Shown here piece by piece: positions 42,288 through 50,507 of a stretch of 64,000 nucleotides of DNA. The stretch covers positions 62,001 to 126,000 of the forward strand of contig JBFMAI010000027.1 in assembly GCA_040755725.1 (NCBI GenBank), read 5' to 3'. Below the pieces are notes generated by a model. The model saw nothing but the letters and a program-made list of their open reading frames with translations, was not told the DNA's origin and did not search any database. Numbering within the stretch: position 1 is the stretch's first letter; every line of letters starts with the position of its first letter. A program made the translations under genes and the position numbers. The stretch comes from JBFMAI01 sp040755725 (GTDB lineage Bacteria; Planctomycetota; Phycisphaerae; UBA1845; Fen-1342).

Positions 42288-45005
42288 ATGAGAAAGTCAC
42301 AGAAACGGCACAGAGGGCGTCGTGGGTTCCTCAGCGCGGCCGCCGCGCGAAGCGGCTGGGGCGCCATCGCGCTGGTTGGCATCGCGGTGGCGCTGGTTCT
42401 GGTTGTGGGTTGCGCGACCACCAGCTCCCGGGCCGTGGAGAGTCGCACGGCCGGTCTGGACAAGCCGCACCCCAAGACGAGCGACACGTTGAGGTACGTC
42501 AACCAGCGGGCGTCGGAGTACCAGTTGCCCGAGAAGTACATTAGCGAGGCGCGCATCGGTATCGCGGAAGTTGAAGGGCAGTTGGTCACCGCCCGCGCCG
42601 CCGAGGTGCAGCGCGACGCGATGATCCGCGACCGGATCGCGCACGTCGAGGCCCGCCGGCAGGATGCCATCTCCAACGAGAACATCGCCCTGGCCGAAGC
42701 CGACAAGTTGCAGACCGAGTACTCGTCGCAGCAGAACAACACGGCGGCGGAGCTGGCGGCGCGGGAGCGCTACACGAAGGCCAAGGCCGAGGCCGACGTG
42801 ACCCGGCGGGCGACGCTGGCGAAGGAGGGCAAGAGCGAGCAGAGCGAGCTCATCAGCCAGGCCGAGCAGGAGTTCGCCAAGGCGCAGGCCAATCTCGAGA
42901 ACATGCGCGCCGTGCGTGCGGCCACCGAGAAAGACGGGCTGGCCGAGATCGACCAGATGAAGGAGAACGCCCGCGCCACGCGGCAGCGGGCCAAGGCGAC
43001 CATCGCCGCGCTGCGCACCGAAGCGGCCTCCGTCGGCGAGCAGACTCGGGCGCGGATCGGCGAGCTCCAGAAGCAGATCGAGACCACTCGGCAGCGCACC
43101 GACGCCACCGCGCAGCGCTTGGTGACCCAGGCCACGTCGGTCGAGCAGCAGGGCCGCGCGCGCTACAATGAGCTCAACGCCCGCGCTGACGCCAACGAGG
43201 TCAAGGCGTCGCAGAAGGAGTATGACCTGAAAGTGACGGCGGCTAAGACCGACCGTCAGCAGGCCCAGGCCACGTACGACAAGAGCATTTCCGAGGCCCG
43301 GACGCTCTATGAGCAGAGCGTGGCCGAGATTCAGCGGCTGCGGGCCGACGCCAACGTGACCGTCGAGGCCACGGAGGCCAACTTTGCCCAGCACCTGACT
43401 GATCTCGACGCCTGGCTGAAGGAAGTCCTGGCCGAGGTGGGCAAGATCCGTGCCAAGGCGGACCGCATGGAGCAGTTCGCCCGCAATGACTTCATCAAGG
43501 CCGAAGCCCAGGCGCGGGCCAACGCGCTGCGGGAAACCGCGGCGCATCAGGACGCGCTCGCCGAGGCCCAGATGGAGCGCATCCGCGCCGAGGCCGAGGC
43601 CGAGGCGGCCCGCATTCGCGAGGAGATCCTCAACGAGCTGGCCCGCAAGACCAATCAGAACAACGTCGAGTTCGACAACAAGACCGGACCGTCGCCGGAA
43701 CCGGCCGAGGGCCTGCACGACGTGCCGCAGACCCCGCAGGTCGCCGCGGTGACGCCGCGGGTCGAGCCGGAGCACGTGGCGGCGTATCGCACCGCCCTGG
43801 CGGAGGTGATGCGTGAGCGGACGCGGGCCGATGCTCACCAGACGGCGCTCCAGGCCACGTTTACCGAAGAGAAGAAGAAGCTGGAAGCGGTGCGGGCGCA
43901 GCAGCTGGCCATCGCCGCTGAGCAGCAGGCGACCGCCGATGCGCTCGAGAAGAAGGCTGAGGCGGAGCTCGCCCAGCGGACGGCCGAGGCCAACGCCGCC
44001 CTGGCCGCCGCCAAATCCGTTTACAACCGACAGATCGCGGAAGCGACCGCCTTCCGCAAGGAGGCTCTGGCCGAGGCCACGAACCTGCGCGCCAAGGCCA
44101 AGTCCGAGTTGGACACCAGCGTCGCCCAGGCCGAGGCGCTCCGCAAGGAGGCCGAAGTGACGGCCAGCAAGGGCGACGCCGAGATCAAGGCGCTTCAGGC
44201 CGAGGTGGCCGCGACGCAGGAGCGCGGCGACGCGGAGGTGGCCCGCCTGCTGGCGGATGCCACCGGCATTGAGCAGGCCGAGACCGCCCTGGCCGCCCGT
44301 ATCGATGCCGAAATCCAGGCGGCCGAGCAGTCCCTCAAGGCCGAACTTGTGAAGCTGGACCGCAACATCGAGAGTGGCACCGCGCTGGCCAAGGCCAACT
44401 ACGAGCAGGCCCTGGTTAAGGCGGACGTCCAGGGCCGCAAGACCGAGGCGGAGCTCAAGCACATCGAGGCTCAGGACCAGTTGTACCAGGCCATGACGAT
44501 GGCCGAGCTGGACCGGGCGCGGGATGAGCTGTACGCCAATCAGGTCAAGAACGAGGCCCAGATCGAGCGGATCATCGCGGAAGCCCGGGCCAAGCGCGAG
44601 CAGGCCCAGGCGCGCTGCGAGGTCGACGAGGTCGCCGTCCGGGCCGACGCCGACGTGATGACCGCCACGGCTAACGCGCAGCGCCGCATTGCCGACGCCC
44701 GCCGCGAGGCCGTGACGACGCTCTTCGACGCCCGTCTGGCCCAGGTCGAGTCGGAGCGCGTGATCGCGCGGACGGAGAACCTCCTGGACGAGTCGTTCCA
44801 CAAGATGAACCTCGAGACCGCCTTGGCCCAGGCCCGGGCGTCGCGGGAAATTACCCAGGAACGCCTCAATAAGCTCAATGAGAAGCAGAAGGAAACGCAG
44901 CGGGCGGCCATGCAGAACTGGGATTCTCGCCTGGCACGCACCCGCAAGTCGGAGAACAAGATGGTCACCGGCAACGTGGTGACCACGGGAGACACCAACC
45001 GGTAG
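42288..45005 (+). CDS. Very long Ala/Glu-rich coiled-coil lipoprotein
   Basis: The 905-residue product has a basic N-terminus, a hydrophobic signal (IALVGIAVALVLVVGC) ending in a lipobox with Cys near residue 43, and then almost uninterrupted alpha-helix rich in Ala, Glu, Gln, Arg and Lys. Hendecad/heptad-like repeats run through about residues 75-470 and 500-890, with one Pro-rich break near 465-490 (PSPEPAEGLHDVPQ). There are no enzyme motifs. It could form a long periplasmic rod, tether or filament anchored to a membrane. It stands as a single gene. Confidence 0.72.
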   Translation: MRKSQKRHRGRRGFLSAAAARSGWGAIALVGIAVALVLVVGCATTSSRAVESRTAGLDKPHPKTSDTLRYVNQRASEYQLPEKYISEARIGIAEVEGQLVTARAAEVQRDAMIRDRIAHVEARRQDAISNENIALAEADKLQTEYSSQQNNTAAELAARERYTKAKAEADVTRRATLAKEGKSEQSELISQAEQEFAKAQANLENMRAVRAATEKDGLAEIDQMKENARATRQRAKATIAALRTEAASVGEQTRARIGELQKQIETTRQRTDATAQRLVTQATSVEQQGRARYNELNARADANEVKASQKEYDLKVTAAKTDRQQAQATYDKSISEARTLYEQSVAEIQRLRADANVTVEATEANFAQHLTDLDAWLKEVLAEVGKIRAKADRMEQFARNDFIKAEAQARANALRETAAHQDALAEAQMERIRAEAEAEAARIREEILNELARKTNQNNVEFDNKTGPSPEPAEGLHDVPQTPQVAAVTPRVEPEHVAAYRTALAEVMRERTRADAHQTALQATFTEEKKKLEAVRAQQLAIAAEQQATADALEKKAEAELAQRTAEANAALAAAKSVYNRQIAEATAFRKEALAEATNLRAKAKSELDTSVAQAEALRKEAEVTASKGDAEIKALQAEVAATQERGDAEVARLLADATGIEQAETALAARIDAEIQAAEQSLKAELVKLDRNIESGTALAKANYEQALVKADVQGRKTEAELKHIEAQDQLYQAMTMAELDRARDELYANQVKNEAQIERIIAEARAKREQAQARCEVDEVAVRADADVMTATANAQRRIADARREAVTTLFDARLAQVESERVIARTENLLDESFHKMNLETALAQARASREITQERLNKLNEKQKETQRAAMQNWDSRLARTRKSENKMVTGNVVTTGDTNR

Positions 45006-45226
45006 CCGGCCTCTCCCCCCGCAGCCGTCCTTCAAGCAGTTGCACGCTCGGCCGCCTCGGCCCCGTCACCGACGGGCTGGGGCGGCCGACGCCTTTGGCC
45101 CCCCCGGCGCCACGTCGCCTGTTCGCCGCGGCCTTGCCGTCGTCGCCGGACCGGCTAGGCTGCTGTCGGCGGGCGGCGGCCGGTCGCGCTGCGCCCCACC
45201 CTCTGAACCCGCACCCGGGACACGCC

Positions 45227-46042
45227 GTGAATTGGCTCACCAAGGCCGCGCAGCGAAAGGCGATTGTGGGGATGATCCACGTCCGGGCCTTGCCGGGTAC
45301 CCCGCGGGCGGACTCGCCGCTGGAGTCCGTCATTGCCGCCGCCGCCCTCGAAGGCCGGCTCTATGCCGAAGCCGGTCTCGACGCGCTGCTCATCGAGAAC
45401 ATGCACGACGTGCCCTACCTCGGCGGGACCGTGGGCCCGGAGATCGTCGCCGCCATGACCGCCGTCGGCGTCGCCGTTCGCCGGGAGGTGTCGCGGCCGC
45501 TGGGGGTGCAAATCCTGGCCGGCGCGAACCGTGAGGCGCTGGCGGTGGCGTTGGCCTGCGGGGCGGAGTTCGTACGGGTGGAGAACTTCACCTACGCGCA
45601 CGTTGCCGACGAGGGTCTGATGCCGACCGCGGACGCCGGTCCCCTGTTGCGCTACCGTCGTCAGATCGCGGCCGAGCACATCGCCGTTCTCGCCGACATC
45701 AAGAAGAAGCACGCCAGCCATGCCATCACGGCGGATGTCCCGCTTGCGGAGGCGGCCCGGACGGCGGCGTTCTTCGGGGCGGACGGCGTGGTGGTCACGG
45801 GCGTCGCGACCGGGCGGCCGGCCGCGGCGGATGACGTGCGGGCCGTGCGAGAGGCGATTGACGTGCCGGTGGCGATCGGGTCCGGCCTGACGCCCGATAA
45901 CCTGCCGGAGTACTGGCCCCACGCCGACCTGTTCATCGTCGGGTCGTACTTCAAGTGCGACGGGCACTGGGCCCGTGAGCTCGACCCGGCGCGTGTCCGG
46001 GGGTTCATGCAGGTGGTCTCGCGCTTGCGGGCCGGGTCGTGA
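45227..46042 (+). CDS. BtpA/SgcQ-family protein
   Basis: The 271-residue TIM-barrel protein belongs to the BtpA family, named for a cyanobacterial photosystem I biogenesis protein. Its general role in non-photosynthetic bacteria is unclear and may involve sugar or nucleotide metabolism. Conserved segments are VGMIHVRALPG, LIENMHDVPY, EFVRVENF and VAIGSGLTPDNLP. I chose GTG 45227 after GGGA; the frame is open upstream but low in coding character. It overlaps the thymidine kinase start by GTGA. Confidence 0.85.
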   Translation: MNWLTKAAQRKAIVGMIHVRALPGTPRADSPLESVIAAAALEGRLYAEAGLDALLIENMHDVPYLGGTVGPEIVAAMTAVGVAVRREVSRPLGVQILAGANREALAVALACGAEFVRVENFTYAHVADEGLMPTADAGPLLRYRRQIAAEHIAVLADIKKKHASHAITADVPLAEAARTAAFFGADGVVVTGVATGRPAAADDVRAVREAIDVPVAIGSGLTPDNLPEYWPHADLFIVGSYFKCDGHWARELDPARVRGFMQVVSRLRAGS

Positions 46043-46635
46043 GCGGCCCCGCCCCACCGCCGCCCGCTGCGGCGACCCCCGGTCGCCTGACCGTCATTTG
46101 CGGCTGCATGTTCTCCGGCAAGACCGCGCGCCTGATTGAACATCTTCGGGCGGCCCGTGCCGCGGGTCGGTGCGTCGTGGCGTGCAAGCACCGTCTGGAC
46201 ACGCGCTATGATCCCGCCCACCTTGCCACGCACGACGGTCGCACTTTCGCGGCGGTCGCGGTCGCCATTGCCGGCGACATCCTGCCGGCGGCGACCGACG
46301 CCCAGGTGGTCGGCATCGATGAAGCCCAGTTCTTCGGGGGCGCGCTCGTGCCGGTGTGCCGGACCCTGACCAGCGTGGGGGTGGCGGTTATCGTTGCGGG
46401 CATCGACCGCGACGCCTGGGGCCGGCCGTTCCCGCCGCTGCCCGAGCTCTGTCGGCAGGCCGACGCGGTCGAGCCGCTCCATGCTCCCTGCGCCGTCTGC
46501 GGTCGTCCCGCCGCCTACTCGCAGCGCGTCGTACCCGTCACGGACGATGAGATGGTGGGCGGGCCCGGCAAATACGAGCCCCGGTGTCGTGCCCATTTCA
46601 CCCCGCTGCCCCCCCCCGCGCCGCACTACGCTTGA
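46039..46635 (+). CDS. tdk: Thymidine kinase (type II)
   Basis: Phosphorylates thymidine to dTMP in the salvage pathway. The 198-residue product has the P-loop GCMFSGKT, Walker B-like IDEAQFF and zinc-binding Cys (CAVCG and a later CRAHF, where the second pair is partly replaced by His). The first 14 residues are a Pro/Ala extension. It starts at GTG overlapping the BtpA-family stop, so the two are co-translated. Confidence 0.93.
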   Translation: MSGPAPPPPAAATPGRLTVICGCMFSGKTARLIEHLRAARAAGRCVVACKHRLDTRYDPAHLATHDGRTFAAVAVAIAGDILPAATDAQVVGIDEAQFFGGALVPVCRTLTSVGVAVIVAGIDRDAWGRPFPPLPELCRQADAVEPLHAPCAVCGRPAAYSQRVVPVTDDEMVGGPGKYEPRCRAHFTPLPPPAPHYA

Positions 46636-46636
46636 C

Positions 46637-46769
46637 CGGGTACTCGCGGGGGTGCGACAGGGGAGAGCGAAGCTGTCTCCTGCGGCGACCCTGCCGCCCC
46701 GCCGAGCCGCGCCTCGCCGGGAGGCTTAACCTCCCGGCCGGCGTGCCGCGGTCCTGAATGTCCCATTGG
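46637..46769 (-). repeat. Dispersed palindromic repeat, long form, reverse (copy 5)
   Basis: On the minus strand it begins CCAATGGGACATTCAGGAC. It contains the internal GCCGGCAGGGTCGCC-like block and the AGACAGCTTCGCTCTCCC arm, and ends in GTACCCGG. Starts directly after the tdk stop. Confidence 0.83.
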
Positions 46770-46888
46770 GGCTACGATTATCAGGCGTGTTGACCGGGCT
46801 CCCGGCACCGGGTATCCAAGAGGCTCGGCCCGTCGGCCGGTGCGCACGGTTGCGTCGGCCGGGTTAGGTTTCCAGCGGAGGTGCCATC

Positions 46889-47674
46889 GTGGGCAAACCG
46901 AAGGTCGGGGTTGTTGGCGGCGGGGTCGTCGGCAGCGCTATGGTCAAGCTCTGCGGCCCGGAGACGGTGGTCTACGACCCGTACAGGCCGGAGCTCGCCC
47001 GCAACAAAGAGGCGATCAACGCTTGCGATGTCGTGTTCATCTGCGTGCCGACGCCGATGGCCCCCGACGGCCATTGCGACACGTCGATCGTCGAGGAAGC
47101 CGTCGCCTGGGTGCGGGCCCCACTCATCATCATCCGCTCCACGGTTGCCCCCGGCACGACCGACCGGCTGCGCGAGAAGTACAACAAGCACATCGTTTTC
47201 CAACCCGAGTACCTCGGTGAAACCCCGGCCCACGTCTTCGGCACGATGGCCGAACGCACGTTCCTCGTCTTCGGCGGCACGCCGGAGGACGTGTCCAAGG
47301 CCGCCGATTTCTACAAGCACTACTACAACTCGATGGTTCACATGTACTTCGGCGACGCGATGACGGCGGAGCTGTGCAAGTATATGGAGAACGCCTTCTA
47401 CGCCGTCAAAGTGACGTTCGTGAACGAGTTCTACGACATCGCCCGGGTCCACGGCGTGGATTTCAACCTGCTGCGCGAGCTGTGGCTGGCCGACACACGC
47501 ATCAGCCGTGACCACACCTTTGTCTTCCCGGACAACCGCGGCTTCTCGGGCAAGTGCCTGCCGAAGGACTGCAACGCCATCGTCCACTCGTGCCGCGAGC
47601 GCGACTACGAGCCGGAGTTCATGGCGGCCTGCCTGAAGATCAACGAGAAGTTCCAGGCGCTGAACCGGCGCTGA
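46889..47674 (+). CDS. Short UDP-glucose/GDP-mannose dehydrogenase-family protein
   Basis: The 261-residue product begins with a Rossmann motif (VGVVGGGVVGSAMV). It has CVPTPMAPDG, the RSTVAPGTTD segment and the catalytic Cys block GFSGKCLPKDCN, as in UDP-glucose 6-dehydrogenases. It lacks the C-terminal NAD-contacting domain, which makes it about 150 residues shorter than usual. Since it ends cleanly and the catalytic Cys and Lys remain, it may be a compact family member rather than a truncation. GTG start after GCGGAGG. Confidence 0.8.
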   Translation: MGKPKVGVVGGGVVGSAMVKLCGPETVVYDPYRPELARNKEAINACDVVFICVPTPMAPDGHCDTSIVEEAVAWVRAPLIIIRSTVAPGTTDRLREKYNKHIVFQPEYLGETPAHVFGTMAERTFLVFGGTPEDVSKAADFYKHYYNSMVHMYFGDAMTAELCKYMENAFYAVKVTFVNEFYDIARVHGVDFNLLRELWLADTRISRDHTFVFPDNRGFSGKCLPKDCNAIVHSCRERDYEPEFMAACLKINEKFQALNRR

Positions 47675-47706
47675 GATCCGTCCACCCGGGGCGCTCCCTG
47701 GCCCTG

Positions 47707-47846
47707 CAATGTGGGTATTCGAAGACGTGGGTCAACGGACGGAAGGGCGGACCTCCTGGCGAGTCGCGGCTCGGCGGGCCGGTAGGGTCGCCGCGGAAGA
47801 GACAGCCGCGCCCTCCCGGGTCGCCTCATCCTGAATACCCGTTCAG
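47707..47846 (+). repeat. Dispersed palindromic repeat, long form (copy 6)
   Basis: Runs from AATGTGGGTATTCG to CCTGAATACCCGTTCAG. Inner arms are ACGGAAGGGCGG and CGCGCCCTCCCGG. The last bases hold the TCA complement that is the stop codon of the AhpD-like gene on the minus strand. Confidence 0.85.
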
Positions 47847-48196
47847 TCCGCTGACGCGGCGTCCAGTTCGTCGAGGAGTTCGACCGCGCGCCGCAGGTGC
47901 GGAATGACGATCGAGCCGCCGACGATCAGGCCGACGTTGAACGCCTCGAACATCTGGGCGTTGGTCAGCCCCAATTCCTTACACCGGATGACGTGGTAAG
48001 CGATGCAATCGTCGCACCGCAGCACGAGCGAGGCGGCCAGTCCGGCGATCTCCTTGGTCCGGGCGTCCAGCGCCCCGTCTTCGTAAGCCTTGGCATCCAG
48101 CGTGAAGAAGCGGTTGATCGGCAGGTGTCCCGCCGACAGGATGCGGGCGTTCATACGCTCGCGATACGCGCGAAAGGTCTCCAGTCGTTTGGACAT
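47843..48196 (-). CDS. Carboxymuconolactone decarboxylase/AhpD-like protein
   Basis: The 117-residue helical protein has the CxxC-His redox motif CDDCIAYH of the AhpD/CMD family, which often functions in peroxide detoxification or as a gamma-carboxymuconolactone decarboxylase. The alkyl hydroperoxide reductase partner is not nearby. The stop codon lies inside a dispersed repeat, so the C-terminus (LLDELDAASAD) may have been reset by insertion. Confidence 0.85.
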   Translation of the reverse strand: MSKRLETFRAYRERMNARILSAGHLPINRFFTLDAKAYEDGALDARTKEIAGLAASLVLRCDDCIAYHVIRCKELGLTNAQMFEAFNVGLIVGGSIVIPHLRRAVELLDELDAASAD

Positions 48197-48425
48197 TGGG
48201 TTTCTCCGCGGACCCGCGGCCCGGGCGCCGTTTCGCCCCGGCGCCGCGGGCCGGCGCGGAGCCTAACCGCGACGCCCCGTCTGAGCGAGCCGCCGCCGAT
48301 CGCCCTTTACTTCGGCGCGGTTGACGGTACCTTCGCACCCCCGCACAATCACGCCGGCGCCGGCATGACCGGGCCGCGGCCGCGGAGGGCGCGGCGACGG
48401 GCCGGCTTCCCGACTGCCACGGGCG

Positions 48426-50357
48426 ATGAGCAAGACGCACCCCACCACCCCGGCGCCCGGTTCCCCGCACGGCCTACGCGACGCGGCCGGGTTGCCTCGC
48501 CTGTGGCGCGAAGCGGGTCTCGTCTTGGGCCTCTATCTGGTGACCGCGATCGCGCTGGCCTGGACCTTTCCACCCCGGGGCCTCTGGCCGTTGGTGTTCG
48601 TGGCCCTGGTACCCTGGGCGGTGGCTACCTGCCGCACGCACCGCGCCTGGCTGGCCCATTGGCTCAGCTTCCTGGTCGGGTGGGGGTTCTTCCTCGTCAC
48701 GCTCCGCTGGCTCATGCCCGTGACCGGGCTGGGTTATGGGGCCTTGGCCGGTTACCTCGCCCTGTATTGGACGTTGGCCGCATGGGCCATCCGCACCGGG
48801 CGGCGACACGGCGTATCGCCCGTCTGGACGCTCCCGGTCACGTGGGTGGCGTGCGAGTACCTGCGCGGCACGGTGATGACGGGGTTCCCCTGGCTCTTCC
48901 TGTCCCACAGTCTCTACGAGCAGCTTCCGCTGATCCAGGTGAGCGACCTGGCCGGCGCCTACGCCGTGAGCTTCGTCGCGGCCTGGATCAACGGGGTGTT
49001 GGTCGAAGCGGCGCTACGTCGCTGGGCCGCCCCCGGGCGCCACTATGGTGCGGGGCAGCTTTGGGCCGGCGCTGCAGTCGGGGCGGCCCTGCTGGCCGGG
49101 GCGTGCGGCTACGGCCTGTATCGCCTGCGTGAGGTGGATTTCGAGGCCACGGCGGCACTCCACGGTCCCCGCGTTGCCGTCGTACAACACGACTTCCCGC
49201 TCGTCAGCACGTGGCCCTACGGCGACGACCCCTCGGTCGTGCTCGTCGAGTATCTGCGGCTGGCTGCCGATGCCGCTCGCCAACAGCCCGACCTGCTCGC
49301 GTTCCCCGAGACCGTCTGGGCGGCCTATCAGAACATCGATTTCGTGGAGCGCGGCGTCGTCGTGCCCGAAGTCCAGCCGGGTTCCTGGGCATGGGGGGTG
49401 ACGTGCCATCGCGCGCTGTCGGCGTTCACCCGCGGCGACTATTCCGCCGTGAATGCGATCATCAGCAACCTGGAGCACGACCTACAGAAACTCGCCGCCG
49501 CCCGTCCGGAAATAAACGTGCCGAAAACGCTCCCGCGGCTACCGGCTGAGGGTGGGCCCCCCGTGACGACGCTGGTCGGGGCCGTGTCGCTGGACCAGTT
49601 TCCGGAGGCCACCTACCCCAAGGTACGGTACTACAACTCCGCCTTGCTTTACGACGCCGACGGCAACCAGCGTCGGCAGCGTTATGACAAGAACCACCTT
49701 GTGCCGTTCGGCGAGTTGGTGCCCTTCCGCCAGGCGAAGTTCCTCGGCTTCGACCTCCATTGGCTCTACCGCTGGCTCAACAAACTCAGCCCGTTCAGCC
49801 GCGGCGGCCAGGTGGAGTATTCGCTCACGCCGGGCGCCGAACTCACGGTCTTCGAGCTCGCCACGCCGACGGGGAGCTATCGCTTCGGCGTCCCGATCTG
49901 CTACGAGGACGCGACGCCGTACGTGATTCGGCGCTTCGTGTGGAACGGTGCTCACCGCCGCGTGGACTTTCTGGTGAACATCAGCAACGACGGGTGGTTT
50001 CTGCACAGCCACGAGTTGCCCCAGCACCTGGCGATCTGCGTGTTGCGGGCGGTGGAGAACCGCGTGGGAATCGCCCGGGCAGTGAACACCGGGATCAGCG
50101 CCTTCATCGACCCCAATGGGCGCATCTACTCGCGAGTGCGGACCGACGGGCGCGACTTCGGGCCGGGCGTCGTGGGCCACGACGTGCAGCCCGTCTATCT
50201 CGATCGGCGCGGCAGCTTCTACGGGCGGACCGGAGACTGGCTCGCCCTGACGTGCCTGGGGCTGGCCGGCATCCTGTGGCTGGGGGCCGTGTTCGAACGC
50301 TGGATCCTGGCGCTGCGCCACCGCATCCTGCTACTGCTTCGGAGAGGAGGCCCGTGA
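48426..50357 (+). CDS. lnt: Apolipoprotein N-acyltransferase
   Basis: Adds the third acyl chain to lipoproteins at the inner membrane. The 643-residue product has about six N-terminal membrane helices, a periplasmic nitrilase-like domain and a final helix. The catalytic triad is visible: Glu in AFPETVWAAYQN, Lys in KNHLVPFGELVPF and Cys in GVPICYEDATPY. It is about 130 residues longer than E. coli Lnt, largely from an insertion between the Glu and Lys motifs. At least five lipobox proteins in this window are candidate substrates. Confidence 0.93.
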   Translation: MSKTHPTTPAPGSPHGLRDAAGLPRLWREAGLVLGLYLVTAIALAWTFPPRGLWPLVFVALVPWAVATCRTHRAWLAHWLSFLVGWGFFLVTLRWLMPVTGLGYGALAGYLALYWTLAAWAIRTGRRHGVSPVWTLPVTWVACEYLRGTVMTGFPWLFLSHSLYEQLPLIQVSDLAGAYAVSFVAAWINGVLVEAALRRWAAPGRHYGAGQLWAGAAVGAALLAGACGYGLYRLREVDFEATAALHGPRVAVVQHDFPLVSTWPYGDDPSVVLVEYLRLAADAARQQPDLLAFPETVWAAYQNIDFVERGVVVPEVQPGSWAWGVTCHRALSAFTRGDYSAVNAIISNLEHDLQKLAAARPEINVPKTLPRLPAEGGPPVTTLVGAVSLDQFPEATYPKVRYYNSALLYDADGNQRRQRYDKNHLVPFGELVPFRQAKFLGFDLHWLYRWLNKLSPFSRGGQVEYSLTPGAELTVFELATPTGSYRFGVPICYEDATPYVIRRFVWNGAHRRVDFLVNISNDGWFLHSHELPQHLAICVLRAVENRVGIARAVNTGISAFIDPNGRIYSRVRTDGRDFGPGVVGHDVQPVYLDRRGSFYGRTGDWLALTCLGLAGILWLGAVFERWILALRHRILLLLRRGGP

Positions 50358-50410
50358 GTGCGAGCTGACCCCGGACAACGTCTTGCGCTAGCTGGTCACG
50401 GCCCAGTACA

Positions 50411-50489
50411 CGATCGGCATTTGCGATCCGTCGATACGGGAGGGCGAGGCTCCTGCCGAGCCGCAGCTCGCCGGGAGGCTCGCACTCCC
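50411..50489 (+). repeat. Dispersed palindromic repeat, short form (copy 7)
   Basis: Outer end CGATCGGCATTTGCGATCCG, core arms GGGAGGGCGAGG and CGGGAGGCTCGCACTCCC. Sits between lnt and the HEAT-repeat lipoprotein and just precedes the latter's ribosome-binding site. Confidence 0.82.
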
Positions 50490-50507
50490 GTATGGAGTGC
50501 CATCCGC

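Noticed and set aside
42297..45035. A 912-codon open frame antisense to the coiled-coil lipoprotein gene
   Set aside because: It is the mirror of a high-GC, Ala/Glu-rich gene, whose reverse complement avoids stops. It has a Leu/Gly/Arg-rich composition, no domain and no convincing start. The plus-strand gene has a lipobox and ribosome-binding site.
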